Assembly: GCF_000023785.1 (NCBI RefSeq)
Contig: NC_012982.1
Span: 1,426,001-1,490,000, forward strand
Source: Hirschia baltica ATCC 49814
GTDB taxonomy: Bacteria; Pseudomonadota; Alphaproteobacteria; Caulobacterales; Hyphomonadaceae
Direction: 5' to 3'
DNA: 64,000 nt
Shown here in pieces: positions 46,363 to 55,256 of this stretch. Position 1 is the stretch's first letter; the number at the start of each line of letters is the position of its first letter. A model generated the notes under the pieces. That model saw only the letters and a list, made by a program, of their open reading frames with translations. It was not told the DNA's origin and did not search any database. Made by a program: the position numbers and the translations under genes.

Positions 46363-48402
46363 ATGTCTAAGTTAAATCACAATTTGATTAGGGTGCGGCT
46401 ACCTGCAGCGTTTGCAGCAGCCGGAGTGACGTTGGCAGGAGCCTCAGGGATTTCAATCTCCGCTCTGAATTCGTCCAGTGCTGGTTTAACAGATGTTGTC
46501 GAAGAAAAATTGCCGCTTCTAGAAGCTGCCGATGATATGGGAACTTCATCTAGTGTTCTTAAGGCTGCGACAGAAGGTTTTGCCGGAGTTGTCAGTGAAA
46601 CTGAGCGATCTCGTTCTCTTGATGAGCTGGTGAGTTACCTTGCTGACATTGATGCGAATATCGCAGAATTAGCGGCTGCTGAAGACGTAGGAAATTTAAC
46701 GCAAGTTGGTGCAGCAATTGATGAAATGCAAAATGCTGTAAACTCGCTAAACAGCGTTGTGACGCAAAGAATTGCTGTAGATGGTAGATTGCGCTCTGCA
46801 ATGAACGATGTGCGTGATTTTAGAAGCGACGTGGTGGCCGCTGTTGAAGGCCAATTAGATACTGCAGAAGAAGGTGATATCGAAACCCTTTTGCGTATTA
46901 GCCTCTCCGCAAATACTATGAACTCACTTTACGGTGAAATTGAGCTTGCGGAAACTGTTGATAGCATCACTTCTATCGAAGAAGAATTACTTTATCAGGT
47001 CGATGAAATTACAGTGAATGTTGCGATTCTCGGTGGCGTGGCCTCAGGAGAGTTGAAAAACGCTGTGCAAAGTCTTGTCACTTTTGCTGAAGGTGACAGT
47101 ACGATTGCGTCAATGAAGACGCAGGTGCTTGAATCTGTATTGCAAGCTGAAGCGATAGCTGAGCAAGCAAATTCCGCTGCTGAAACATTACAAGCATCTA
47201 CCATCTCGTTCGCAGAGACAATTAGAGCAGATGCTGAAGCTACAGCAAAATCAGCGTTGGGTACAAATACAACAGCGATTACCTTGCTTATTTTGATGAC
47301 ACTAGCATCATTAGCAGGTGCTGGATTGATTGGTTTCTTCTACGTGGATCGCCGTATTTCCAAACGTTTGACAGCACTCAACAATGCCATGGCACGTTTG
47401 GCTGATGGTGAGTTTGATATTGATATGTCAGGCACTGACGGAAAAGACGAAATCGGCCAAATGTCTCAAACTCTACGCGTGTTTGAGGAAAATGGTCGCG
47501 AGCGTTTGCGTCTTGAAGAACAAACAAAAGTTGAAGCTGCTGAGCGTGAGACACGTACACGTCAGATTGATAGCTTTATCGAAGATTTCGACGGCAAAAT
47601 GCGCGATACATTTGAAGTTATGTCTCGAGCAACTTCAGAATTACAAAATACTGCCGCGGTCATGCGTGGTTCAGCTGAGAACGCAACACATGAAACTGGA
47701 GCAGCTGCCGGTGCTGCAGATCAAGCATCTCACAATGTGAACACTGTGGCGTCTGCCGCTGAAGAAATGTCAGCTTCTATCGCAGAAATTGCAAACCAGA
47801 TCGTGCATTCAACGAAGATAGCAAAAGAAGCTGTTGATGAAATGCATGTTTCAAGTGAAAGCGTAAAAGGCCTGGATCGCGAAGCAGAAGCGATTGGGGA
47901 AGTTGTTGATCTTATTAACAATATTGCAGGCCAAACAAACTTGCTTGCACTCAATGCGACTATCGAGGCAGCGCGTGCTGGTGAAGCCGGTAAGGGGTTT
48001 GCGGTTGTTGCGAATGAAGTGAAACAACTTTCAAGCCAAACAAGTAAAGCAACTGAACAAATAGCAAGTCAGATAGCAAGCATACAGCAAGCTTCTGGTG
48101 GTGCTGTTTCTGTTATGAACAAGATTTCTACACTGATTAGTGATATTGATACGATTTCTTCATCGATTGCTTCTGCAATGGATCAGCAGCGTGCAGCAAT
48201 AATGGAAATCTCCCGGTCAGCTCAAGAAGCAGCGAGCGGCGCTCAAACAGTTAATGATTCAGTGCAGTCTCTGAGTGCAACAACATCTGAAACCGGCCAA
48301 TGTGCACAACAGGTAGAGAGTGCATCTACTGGTTTGGCCGGCGAAGCTGATGGGCTTCAAACGTCCGTTGTAGATTTCTTACAGAAAGTTCGTTCAGCTT
48401 AA
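46363..48402 (+). CDS. Methyl-accepting chemotaxis protein
   Basis: A 679-residue chemoreceptor. First membrane helix ~14-36, an all-helical periplasmic sensor of ~265 residues rich in Ala/Glu, second helix ~303-328, HAMP ~329-380, then the cytoplasmic signalling domain with hairpin tip [20 protein letters not shown] at ~518-537. The tip sequence is the standard CheA/CheW contact. The ligand is unknown; the helical sensor resembles four-helix bundle types. A terminator follows. No other chemotaxis genes are near. Confidence 0.95.
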   Translation: MSKLNHNLIRVRLPAAFAAAGVTLAGASGISISALNSSSAGLTDVVEEKLPLLEAADDMGTSSSVLKAATEGFAGVVSETERSRSLDELVSYLADIDANIAELAAAEDVGNLTQVGAAIDEMQNAVNSLNSVVTQRIAVDGRLRSAMNDVRDFRSDVVAAVEGQLDTAEEGDIETLLRISLSANTMNSLYGEIELAETVDSITSIEEELLYQVDEITVNVAILGGVASGELKNAVQSLVTFAEGDSTIASMKTQVLESVLQAEAIAEQANSAAETLQASTISFAETIRADAEATAKSALGTNTTAITLLILMTLASLAGAGLIGFFYVDRRISKRLTALNNAMARLADGEFDIDMSGTDGKDEIGQMSQTLRVFEENGRERLRLEEQTKVEAAERETRTRQIDSFIEDFDGKMRDTFEVMSRATSELQNTAAVMRGSAENATHETGAAAGAADQASHNVNTVASAAEEMSASIAEIANQIVHSTKIAKEAVDEMHVSSESVKGLDREAEAIGEVVDLINNIAGQTNLLALNATIEAARAGEAGKGFAVVANEVKQLSSQTSKATEQIASQIASIQQASGGAVSVMNKISTLISDIDTISSSIASAMDQQRAAIMEISRSAQEAASGAQTVNDSVQSLSATTSETGQCAQQVESASTGLAGEADGLQTSVVDFLQKVRSA

Positions 48403-48442
48403 GGCGGTTGATTTATCCAGTCTCTATGAGCGCATTGTTGGG

Positions 48443-48471
48443 AAAGCCCGTCAAATTTGGCGGGCTTTTTT
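48443..48471 (+). terminator. Terminator of the chemoreceptor gene
   Basis: Arms AAAGCCCG (48443-48450) and CGGGCTTT (48461-48468) with T-run TTTTTT. Confidence 0.85.
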
Positions 48472-48496
48472 ATATTCAAAACATGGATAGTTAAAA

Positions 48497-48530
48497 AAAG
48501 GCCGCCCTGCATATAGCAGAGCGGCCTTTT
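48497..48530 (-). terminator. Terminator of sodB
   Basis: AAAAGGCCGC (48497-48505 region) pairs with GCGGCCTTTT (48521-48530). Read on the minus strand the stem runs into TTTTTTT. The core AAGGCCGC/GCGGCCTT is the same as in the terminator at 5996. Confidence 0.8.
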
Positions 48531-48554
48531 AAAATTTGGCTTTTAACTGTGATC

Positions 48555-49145
48555 CTAGCTAGCGTCTGCCAAGTTCTGGTTTACGAAGTCCCAATTCACG
48601 AGTTCGCTAAGAAAGGTTTCAATGTAAACTGGACGTGCGTTCTGGTAATCTAGGTAATATGCGTGCTCCCAAACATCCATGGTTAGAAGCGGTGTTACAC
48701 CGTCTTCTGTAAGAGGTGTTTCAGCATTTGGAGTTTTGCGCACTTCTAGTTTGCCGTTTGCAAGGACAAGCCAAGCCCAACCAGAACCAAATTGAGTCGC
48801 ACCAGCTGTAGCGAAAGCTTCTTTAAATGCAGCATAAGACCCAAAATCTGCATTGATCTTGTCGGCGATCGCACCAGTTGGCTCGCCGCCACCTTGTGGT
48901 TTCATTGAGTGCCAGAAGAATGTGTGGTTCCACACTTGAGCCGCATTGTTAAATACACCGCCATCAGAAGACTTGATGATTTCTTCAAGTGATTTGCCTG
49001 CGAAGTCAGTGCCTTCAATCATCTTATTCAAATTTGTCACATATGCGTTGTGATGCTTTGCGTGGTGAAAGCTAAAAGTGTTCGCAGACATGTGAGGTTC
49101 TAGTGCATCTGTTGCGTATGGGAGTGCAGGAAGTTCGAAAGCCAT
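48555..49145 (-). CDS. sodB: Superoxide dismutase (Fe type)
   Basis: A 196-residue Fe/Mn-family SOD. Metal ligands lie in the helices [13 protein letters not shown] and [11 protein letters not shown], and in [14 protein letters not shown]. The segment GGGEPTGAI and the overall form point to the iron type. It starts at ATG 49145 (GAGGAC upstream); the longer frame to 49331 overlaps the opposite gene and is rejected. No signal peptide: cytoplasmic. Confidence 0.95.
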   Translation of the reverse strand: MAFELPALPYATDALEPHMSANTFSFHHAKHHNAYVTNLNKMIEGTDFAGKSLEEIIKSSDGGVFNNAAQVWNHTFFWHSMKPQGGGEPTGAIADKINADFGSYAAFKEAFATAGATQFGSGWAWLVLANGKLEVRKTPNAETPLTEDGVTPLLTMDVWEHAYYLDYQNARPVYIETFLSELVNWDFVNQNLADAS

Positions 49146-49209
49146 TGGTATGTCCTCTTTTTTTAAATGAACAGCTAGATATATAACGTTACTGTCCATA
49201 TATGGTTTC

Positions 49210-49902
49210 ATGACCAATACGACTAGCCCCCAAATCCGCGCACCTAACGAAGAGCTGGAAAATAAACTAAAATCTTCGGATGAAGATCGATGGTTGGCCA
49301 GTAGATACGCTCCAAAGAGCAAAAGAGCCATACTTGTGGCTTTTTATTCTTTGGTACATGAGTTGGAGCGTGCCTTAGGTGTATCAGAACCGATGCTCGG
49401 TAGAATCCGCGTACAATGGTGGCGTGAGGTTTTAGATCAAATATTTTCAGGCAGTGTTGTGCGCTCCCATGATTTGGCTTTGGCGCTGAAAGATGAGTTT
49501 TGCGACATGCCGGATATGCAGCCAATGGTAGATGGGTTGCTGAATGCATATGATGATGTGTTGGATGGTATAGAGAATGCCGACAAGCCACCGCGTATGG
49601 AGACAGGCGCTTGGATTGCTCTATGTGCTGCTAAAATTTTGAGACTAGAGATTGAGCCTTATCAGGATGCGATCGCTGCTTGTGGGCGTGGATATGTTTC
49701 TGCCCGTATAGGTAGTCCATGTGCTGCGCCTCGCCTTGAAGCTGTTCAGCAAGCTTTCCCGACTATACCACCGGAATTTGGCGGGGCTGTTTTGTATGTG
49801 GCGACAATGCCTGCCTATATGACAGGCAAAGGCATTTCCCCTTTAGGGCGCCGGTGGAGTATCTTTAAAGCGATGGCCAGCGGGAAGATAAGCAAAGTCT
49901 AG
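49210..49902 (+). CDS. Squalene/phytoene synthase-like protein, probably non-catalytic
   Basis: A 230-residue protein of the squalene/phytoene synthase superfamily, of the shorter NDUFAF6-like sort. Family pieces are [31 protein letters not shown] and [15 protein letters not shown]. The prenyl-diphosphate metal motifs (D-x-x-x-D) are not intact: the first position reads HELERALG. Homologues follow secF in other Alphaproteobacteria and may aid respiratory complex assembly rather than make carotenoids. No other carotenoid genes are near. Confidence 0.75.
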   Translation: MTNTTSPQIRAPNEELENKLKSSDEDRWLASRYAPKSKRAILVAFYSLVHELERALGVSEPMLGRIRVQWWREVLDQIFSGSVVRSHDLALALKDEFCDMPDMQPMVDGLLNAYDDVLDGIENADKPPRMETGAWIALCAAKILRLEIEPYQDAIAACGRGYVSARIGSPCAAPRLEAVQQAFPTIPPEFGGAVLYVATMPAYMTGKGISPLGRRWSIFKAMASGKISKV

Positions 49903-49927
49903 GTAGCAAACCTTCCTAGGCTACTTT

Positions 49928-50695
49928 TTATTTGATGAGCTTGTCAGCCAATTCATCGATACCATTTACGATGAAGTCTGGTTCTTTGGCGAGTGGGTAG
50001 AGAGCTTTGCCCGGACGGGCTACGAATACGGCTTGCATGTTGGCTGCTTTGGCTCCGGCAATATCCCAACCATGCGCTGCAACAAGCATAGCGTCATGTG
50101 GCTCGACATTCATTTTTTTCAACGCCCAGTCATATGCGGCTAGATTGGGTTTGTAGATTTCAATGTCTTCAATGCTTAAGCGTTGGTCGAAATAGGGGGT
50201 AAGACCTGCAAATTCAAATTGAGCTTTTACACCAGCATTAGACGAATTTGTGAGACTTACAATTGTGTAGCCAGCTGCTTTTAGGCGTTGGAGCCCGCCA
50301 ATCACATCAGGGTGGGGTGGCAAGGAAGTCAACGGTGTAGCTATGGCGGATTTGGCGGCCTCTGGCGTGATCTCGATGTTGTTATTTTCGGCAACCATCA
50401 TTAGGGCGGCTACGCCAATGTCTCCAAAGCTGTGATATTGGCCTGTGCTGGTATCAACGAGGGAGTGATGCAACATGGTAGAAAACCATAACGCCATTAG
50501 ATCTTCGCGGCCTTCCAGAGCTTCGCTCACGGATGACTTCATGGCGTCTAGATCGAGAAGCGTTTCATTTACATCGAAGAATATTATTTTAGGTCGTGTT
50601 TCTGGCTGATCCGCTACGGCTAATGGGGCAAAAGAGACAAGACCAAATGAAAAGGAAACAGCAATCAATAATTTCAATCGTCTAAGTAATTTCAT
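49928..50695 (-). CDS. Exported HAD type II (haloacid dehalogenase-like) hydrolase
   Basis: About 255 residues from ATG 50695 (50710 also possible). An N-terminal Sec signal peptide (LLIAVSFSFGLVSFAPLAVA) precedes a type II haloacid dehalogenase domain. HAD motifs: nucleophile Asp in IIFFDVNETLLDLDAM, Ser/Thr in SLTNSSNAG, Lys in IEIYKPNLAAYDWAL, and the acidic VAAHGWDIAGAKAANM typical of L-2-haloacid dehalogenases. Most such enzymes are cytoplasmic, so the signal peptide is unusual. Substrate not known. Convergent with the phytoene-synthase-like gene. Confidence 0.85.
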   Translation of the reverse strand: MKLLRRLKLLIAVSFSFGLVSFAPLAVADQPETRPKIIFFDVNETLLDLDAMKSSVSEALEGREDLMALWFSTMLHHSLVDTSTGQYHSFGDIGVAALMMVAENNNIEITPEAAKSAIATPLTSLPPHPDVIGGLQRLKAAGYTIVSLTNSSNAGVKAQFEFAGLTPYFDQRLSIEDIEIYKPNLAAYDWALKKMNVEPHDAMLVAAHGWDIAGAKAANMQAVFVARPGKALYPLAKEPDFIVNGIDELADKLIK

Positions 50696-50710
50696 AGGAG
50701 GAGCTTTCAT

Positions 50711-51148
50711 TTGAACGTATGATTTAGCACTGAACTATCATAGTAGAATGATAGATTCCTATGTGTTGCGAGGTCAAAATTTATGAAACTTGATCACTTC
50801 CCTGCGAGCGCTCAAGCAATTGAGAGAGAAAAGGACAAATGCTGTTATTGCTAATTTGAGGTTATGAAAGTTGGTTTTTATATTCAGTTTTGGAACGCAC
50901 ATGCATTTAGGGTAGAAATTCACTGATTTTTCCCACTCAGAAAAATTAAATATTTTTCATATTTGATCAAGTGTCTGAAATAGAGAGAATTTAGTCTGTT
51001 TGCTGAATTGTTGTTTTCACGCGCAGCGTCTGTTATCTATCCGCTCAAGGAAACATAAGATTTTCCACGTTTTTAATAGTTAACTTAAGTTCTGGTGCTT
51101 GAGAAGGGGCAGCGGCAGATCTTTTATGCGTGTTTGTAGGAAATAGTA
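50711..51148. other. AT-rich intergenic region
   Basis: About 440 bp without a supported gene. A 23-codon frame at 50783-50854 ends in CCYC, but support is weak. TTAATAGTTAACTTAA near 51077-51092 contains overlapping TTAA repeats spaced by 8, close to but not matching a CtrA site. The promoter of the response regulator should lie here. Confidence 0.45.
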
Positions 51149-51562
51149 GTGAGATCTGATTTCAAAATTTTGCTGGTTGATGATGACCCAATCGATCAGT
51201 TGTTTATAAAAAAAGCGCTTTTAAAGGTGATTCCGAACGTGGATTTAGTTTGTTCCCTTAGAAGTGAAAAAGCTATTCAATTGCTAGAAGAGCGTGAATA
51301 TCTCCCCGACCTGATTATTACTGACCTCAATATGCCAGGCGAAAGCGGTATTGAGTTTTTGAAGCGAATTCGCGACAATGTTAAGTTGCATAATATTCCG
51401 GTGATAATGATGTCGACTTCGGCAGCGCAATCAGATGTAAATGCAGCTTATCTTTCTCGCGTTAGTACGTATATCCAAAAACCCTTTGACATCAAAAGTT
51501 ATGATCACATTGCGAAAGTGATTGTAGACTACTGGTGTAATATTGCGCTTTTGCCAAGCTAA
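51149..51562 (+). CDS. Single-domain response regulator
   Basis: A 137-residue receiver-only protein with GTG start. Acidic pocket DDD at residues 11-13 (LLVDDDPIDQLF), phospho-acceptor Asp59 in LIITDLNMPG, switch Ser/Thr in MMSTS, and conserved Lys111 in YIQKPF. No output domain, so it probably signals by protein contact, as CheY-like or Rcp-type regulators do. The pattern DDDPIDQLFIKKAL is typical of receivers partnered with hybrid or phytochrome-like kinases, but no kinase is adjacent. Confidence 0.9.
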   Translation: MRSDFKILLVDDDPIDQLFIKKALLKVIPNVDLVCSLRSEKAIQLLEEREYLPDLIITDLNMPGESGIEFLKRIRDNVKLHNIPVIMMSTSAAQSDVNAAYLSRVSTYIQKPFDIKSYDHIAKVIVDYWCNIALLPS

Positions 51563-51630
51563 ATTGAAATCCAAGGAAATGCACTGAGGTGCAAATTCCC
51601 TAGATTTGGAGCTCGTTGCATAAGTGTTTT

Positions 51631-53052
51631 CTAACTCTGTGTTCCTAGCCATTCTTGAATGTCTTTGAGTGCTCGTGCGGATTGTGCTCTCTTTTTGGCG
51701 CGGCTTTTATCTTTGCCGCGATATCTTTTCCCTGTTTCTGGATCTGCTTTGGCAAAATCTATGTCTGGAAATAAGCCGAAATTTACATTCATAGGTTGGA
51801 ATGTTGCTTTACCTATAAGGTGTCCACCTGTGACATGGGATATTAGTGAGCCTAGGGCTGTCGTTTCTGGTGGAGGGCTTATTTCTCTGCCTAGGCGTTC
51901 AAATGCAGCAAAACGTCCTGCTAATAATCCCATCGCTGCACTTTCAACATAACCTTCAACGCCGGAAACCTGTCCAGCGAAGCGAATGCGCAATTGGTTT
52001 TTAAGTTGTAGCTTGTTGTTTAGCACTTTAGGGCTGTTGATAAATGTGTTGCGGTGGATACCACCAAGTCTCGCAAACTCGGCATTTTCAAGACCTGGAA
52101 TCATACGCAATACGTCTTTTTGAGCGCCATAAGTCATTTTTGTTTGGAAGCCGACAATATTCCAAAGTGTGCCAAGCTTGTTATCTTGGCGCAGCTGAAC
52201 AATCGCATGTGCTTTGACATCAGGCTGGTGTGCGTTTGTTAAACCCACGGGTTTCAATGGGCCGTATCGCAGTGTTTCAGGGCCTCGAGAAGCCATAACT
52301 TCTACAGGCAAGCAGCCTTCAAAATAGGGTGTGTCTTTTTCCCATTCTTTGAACTCAGTTTTTGGTGCATTATTCAATGCCTCAAGGAAGGCCAGATATT
52401 GTTCTTCATTCATCGGGCAGTTGACATAAGCATCAGTCTCACCCGACGGACCAGGTTTATCATAGCGAGATTGTCGCCACGCTTTGCTCATATCAATGCT
52501 ATCATAATAAACGATCGGAGCTATGGCGTCGAAGAAGGATAACTCGTCTTCCCCGGTTAATTCCTTTATGGCCTCTCCCATAGAAGGAGACGTCAAAGGG
52601 CCGGTTGCTATAATAACACTGTCCCATTCTGCTGGAGGGATGCCGGGGACTTCCTCGCGTTCAATCGTAATAAGAGGGTGGGCTTGTATTTTAGCTGTAA
52701 CGGCTTGGGAGAAACCATCCCGGTCAACAGCGAGAGCGGAGCCAGCGGGTATTTGGTGATCATGCGCTGTGGAGATGATAAGGCCGTTAGCGCGGCGCAT
52801 CTCTTCATGAAGAAGCCCAACAGCATTATTTTCAAAATCGTCGGAACGAAAGGAGTTTGAGCACACAAGCTCAGCTAATCCATCTGTTTGATGTGCCTCA
52901 GTTTTTTTAGTAGGACGCATTTCATGTAGAATTACAGGCACACCCAGATTAGCCGCTTGCCAAGCAGCTTCACATCCCGCCATACCGCCGCCAATAACGT
53001 GGATAGGTGCTAGGGTTGATTTCTGATTGGCGTCATTGTCTAGTTGCGTCAT
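51631..53052 (-). CDS. trmFO: Methylenetetrahydrofolate--tRNA-(uracil-5-)-methyltransferase TrmFO
   Basis: A 473-residue folate/FAD-dependent enzyme that makes ribothymidine at position 54 of tRNA. N-terminal FAD motif [17 protein letters not shown], then the family regions [23 protein letters not shown] and [20 protein letters not shown]. The C-terminal ~40 residues are basic ([19 protein letters not shown]). Many proteobacteria use TrmA instead; TrmFO is common in Alphaproteobacteria. Confidence 0.96.
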   Translation of the reverse strand: MTQLDNDANQKSTLAPIHVIGGGMAGCEAAWQAANLGVPVILHEMRPTKKTEAHQTDGLAELVCSNSFRSDDFENNAVGLLHEEMRRANGLIISTAHDHQIPAGSALAVDRDGFSQAVTAKIQAHPLITIEREEVPGIPPAEWDSVIIATGPLTSPSMGEAIKELTGEDELSFFDAIAPIVYYDSIDMSKAWRQSRYDKPGPSGETDAYVNCPMNEEQYLAFLEALNNAPKTEFKEWEKDTPYFEGCLPVEVMASRGPETLRYGPLKPVGLTNAHQPDVKAHAIVQLRQDNKLGTLWNIVGFQTKMTYGAQKDVLRMIPGLENAEFARLGGIHRNTFINSPKVLNNKLQLKNQLRIRFAGQVSGVEGYVESAAMGLLAGRFAAFERLGREISPPPETTALGSLISHVTGGHLIGKATFQPMNVNFGLFPDIDFAKADPETGKRYRGKDKSRAKKRAQSARALKDIQEWLGTQS

Positions 53053-53082
53053 TAGCTGGTATTATCTCACTGGGGTAGGGAT

Positions 53083-53199
53083 ATGAAAGTTGCCTTTAAA
53101 AACACAGCTTTTAAAGTAGGGGTAGTGGTTATTACACTTTTGATCCTTTTATCAGGTGTTTTTGTTAAATTACACGATAAATCGGTTCATTTTGGGTGA
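53083..53199 (+). CDS. Possible 38-residue single-helix membrane peptide
   Basis: A short frame begins with ATG 53083 just after GGGGTAGGG and ends at TGA 53197-53199. The peptide has a basic N-terminus (MKVAFKNTAFK), one hydrophobic helix (VGVVVITLLILLSGVFV) and a short polar tail. It is 30 bp from the divergent trmFO start and 54 bp before the DUF3667 gene, which also encodes a membrane protein. It looks like a small membrane protein but no family is recognised. Confidence 0.4.
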   Translation: MKVAFKNTAFKVGVVVITLLILLSGVFVKLHDKSVHFG

Positions 53200-53253
53200 G
53201 TCTTTGTAGACAATTTAGAACGCGGCAGATGTTGGAAATCCTTGGGGCAACAT

Positions 53254-54246
53254 ATGAGTAGTGAAATAGAAGCTGGGGGCCTTTGGGGGTTGGCGCGCTC
53301 TTTACGGGCCGGTAAAAAAAACAAGCCAAAGTTTACCAATTGTCAAAACTGTAAGACCGCTCTTACCGGTCGATATTGCCATGAATGTGGGCAATTAGCT
53401 GATGATTTTCAAAGACCTATCTGGTCGCTTGTAGCTGAGGGGGTATCTGATTTTTTATCATTAGATGGCCGTTTGTGGCGAACTTTGCCGCAGCTTTTGC
53501 TTCGTCCGGGTAGGATTACGCGTCATTATATTGATGGAAAACGCGCCTCACATGTGCCCCCATTTCGGCTTTACTTAGTTGCTAGTCTGCTGTTTTTTAC
53601 AACTTTTTTTGTTGTTGGGGCATCTGGTGATGATGTGGAAAACCTCTTTAATCTAGCTCCAAATGCTGCCAAAGCCTGTGAAGAGGCGCGTGCAGAGATT
53701 AAGGAAGATCCTGAAGCCGCTGCTAAATGGGAAGAGATATGCGAGAATCCAGAGGCTATTGAAAGTAAAGAACTTTCAGTCGACGATTTGAACTTTGGAG
53801 AAGGGATGGAAGCTTATTCTCAACTAGTGACAGAGAATATAAACATCCTCCTGAAGGAGCCTCAACGTTTCTGGTTATTGGTCCAAAATTGGGCTCCACG
53901 TATCGCTTTTCTGTTGCTTCCCTTCATGGTTATTGGGCTTGGCGTGTTGTATCCGTTTAAGCGTGGTGTGTATTTATATGACCATGTCGTGCTTTCGCTG
54001 CATTTTCTGACAATGTTGTTTATTTTAATGACGGTAAGTTTTGTATTACCAAAGTTTTTGTCAGAAATTTTTGTGTTCGTGCTGATATTCTATCCATTTA
54101 TATATTTGTACAGAACATTACGCGTCGTGTTTGATAGCGGCCGAATAACATCTTTTTTGAGGGCTTTTATAATGTGGTGCGGGAGTTTCATTGTAACCAT
54201 TTTTTTAGTAGTCGTTACGATAGCCACGGTCACAATTACAGCTTAA
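53254..54246 (+). CDS. DUF3667 family membrane protein with zinc ribbon
   Basis: About 330 residues from ATG 53254. A zinc ribbon-like cluster lies near the N-terminus (CQNCKTALTGRYCHECGQ, four Cys), followed by DFLSLDGRLWRTLPQLLLRP and the family motif PGRITRHYIDGKRASHVPPF. Four to five membrane helices follow: one after the motif and the rest in the C-terminal third, with an acidic soluble stretch between them. DUF3667 has no established function. It is 49 bp from another multi-helix protein, likely the same operon. Confidence 0.85.
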   Translation: MSSEIEAGGLWGLARSLRAGKKNKPKFTNCQNCKTALTGRYCHECGQLADDFQRPIWSLVAEGVSDFLSLDGRLWRTLPQLLLRPGRITRHYIDGKRASHVPPFRLYLVASLLFFTTFFVVGASGDDVENLFNLAPNAAKACEEARAEIKEDPEAAAKWEEICENPEAIESKELSVDDLNFGEGMEAYSQLVTENINILLKEPQRFWLLVQNWAPRIAFLLLPFMVIGLGVLYPFKRGVYLYDHVVLSLHFLTMLFILMTVSFVLPKFLSEIFVFVLIFYPFIYLYRTLRVVFDSGRITSFLRAFIMWCGSFIVTIFLVVVTIATVTITA

Positions 54247-54295
54247 GCAATGTATGAAGAAGCTACAGCGAAATTAAGCAAAATAAGGTTTTGAA

Positions 54296-55213
54296 ATGTC
54301 AGAAGTACCAGCGGGCAAAGTGCCAATTTTGGAAAGTATTGGTGTTGCCTACAAATACTTGGCTGCTAATTGGCAGCGTTGGATCCCTGCGTGTATTTTG
54401 TTGGGTGGCGTGTCTGCTTGGTATCAAATGCAATCCGTGCGTACCGCAATAGATGCTAGCAATGGCGTGAATTCTGGTTTTACAGCGTTTGGCGTTTTTT
54501 GTATCTTTATGCTGACTAGCATTGTTGTTGGTGTTGGGATTTATCGACACGTTATTCGTGATGAATATAATCCGCCTATTGGGATTGGTTTCGGTATTGA
54601 TGAAATTCGCGTTCTTGGCGTTACATTATCGTTGGTTTTGATTTTTGGTATTGTGGGTGGTTTTCTGGCTATCTTGCTTGTTGCCGCAGCATCCATCCTT
54701 GTCGCAAGTAGCGGGCTAGATCCTGAGCTTGCATCAACCAATCCAGATCTGTTTATGGAGCAGTTTGCTGCTGCATTGGGAACAGGTAATGGACCTATCT
54801 TGCTGGTTATAGCTCTGCTGTTTTTGTGTGGACTGATTTTTGTGAGCGTACGCCTGACATTTGTTACTGCAGCAACGATTTCCGAAAAACGAATGATGGT
54901 GTTTCAAACATGGAGTTTTGCAAAAGGAAACTTTTGGAGAATTGTCGCCTCCTTGCTTTTAGCGATATTTCCAATGGTACTAGTGGGTGGAATTATCATT
55001 GGTGTGACGAATTTATTGATTTTAGGTGGCGCAGCGAAAGACAAACTGCATGAGGCTAGTTTGGCGCAATTGTTTGCGGTTGGTTCTATCGAAGGTTTTA
55101 TAAACGCGGTGATATCAATCGTCAGCATCTCGTTGATTGCGTATCTCTATAAAGGTTTGCGTCCGTCAGATGAAGAGCTTGAAGCTCTTAGTAAAAAAGC
55201 TTCTGAAAGCTAA
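54296..55213 (+). CDS. Multi-helix membrane protein of unknown function
   Basis: A 305-residue integral membrane protein with about six helices, with no catalytic motif that I can see. The form resembles the widespread alphaproteobacterial proteins related to the glycerophosphodiester phosphodiesterase membrane domain. The C-terminus is charged (RPSDEELEALSKKASES). It follows the DUF3667 gene by 49 bp and converges with uvrA. Confidence 0.75.
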   Translation: MSEVPAGKVPILESIGVAYKYLAANWQRWIPACILLGGVSAWYQMQSVRTAIDASNGVNSGFTAFGVFCIFMLTSIVVGVGIYRHVIRDEYNPPIGIGFGIDEIRVLGVTLSLVLIFGIVGGFLAILLVAAASILVASSGLDPELASTNPDLFMEQFAAALGTGNGPILLVIALLFLCGLIFVSVRLTFVTAATISEKRMMVFQTWSFAKGNFWRIVASLLLAIFPMVLVGGIIIGVTNLLILGGAAKDKLHEASLAQLFAVGSIEGFINAVISIVSISLIAYLYKGLRPSDEELEALSKKASES

Positions 55214-55256
55214 CCTATCTGGTTTGAAGACATAAGATTGCTTTAAAGCTCCAACC

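Noticed and set aside
48555-49331. Longer sodB with a 62-residue N-terminal extension
   Set aside because: The extension overlaps the opposite gene and lacks family similarity; ATG 49145 has a good ribosome site.
50783-50854. 23-codon frame ending in CCYC
   Set aside because: Short, with only a weak GAGG at 9 bases; no further support.
51077-51092. CtrA-like site before the response regulator
   Set aside because: TTAA repeats are spaced by 8, not 7, and the region is AT-rich, so chance is likely.
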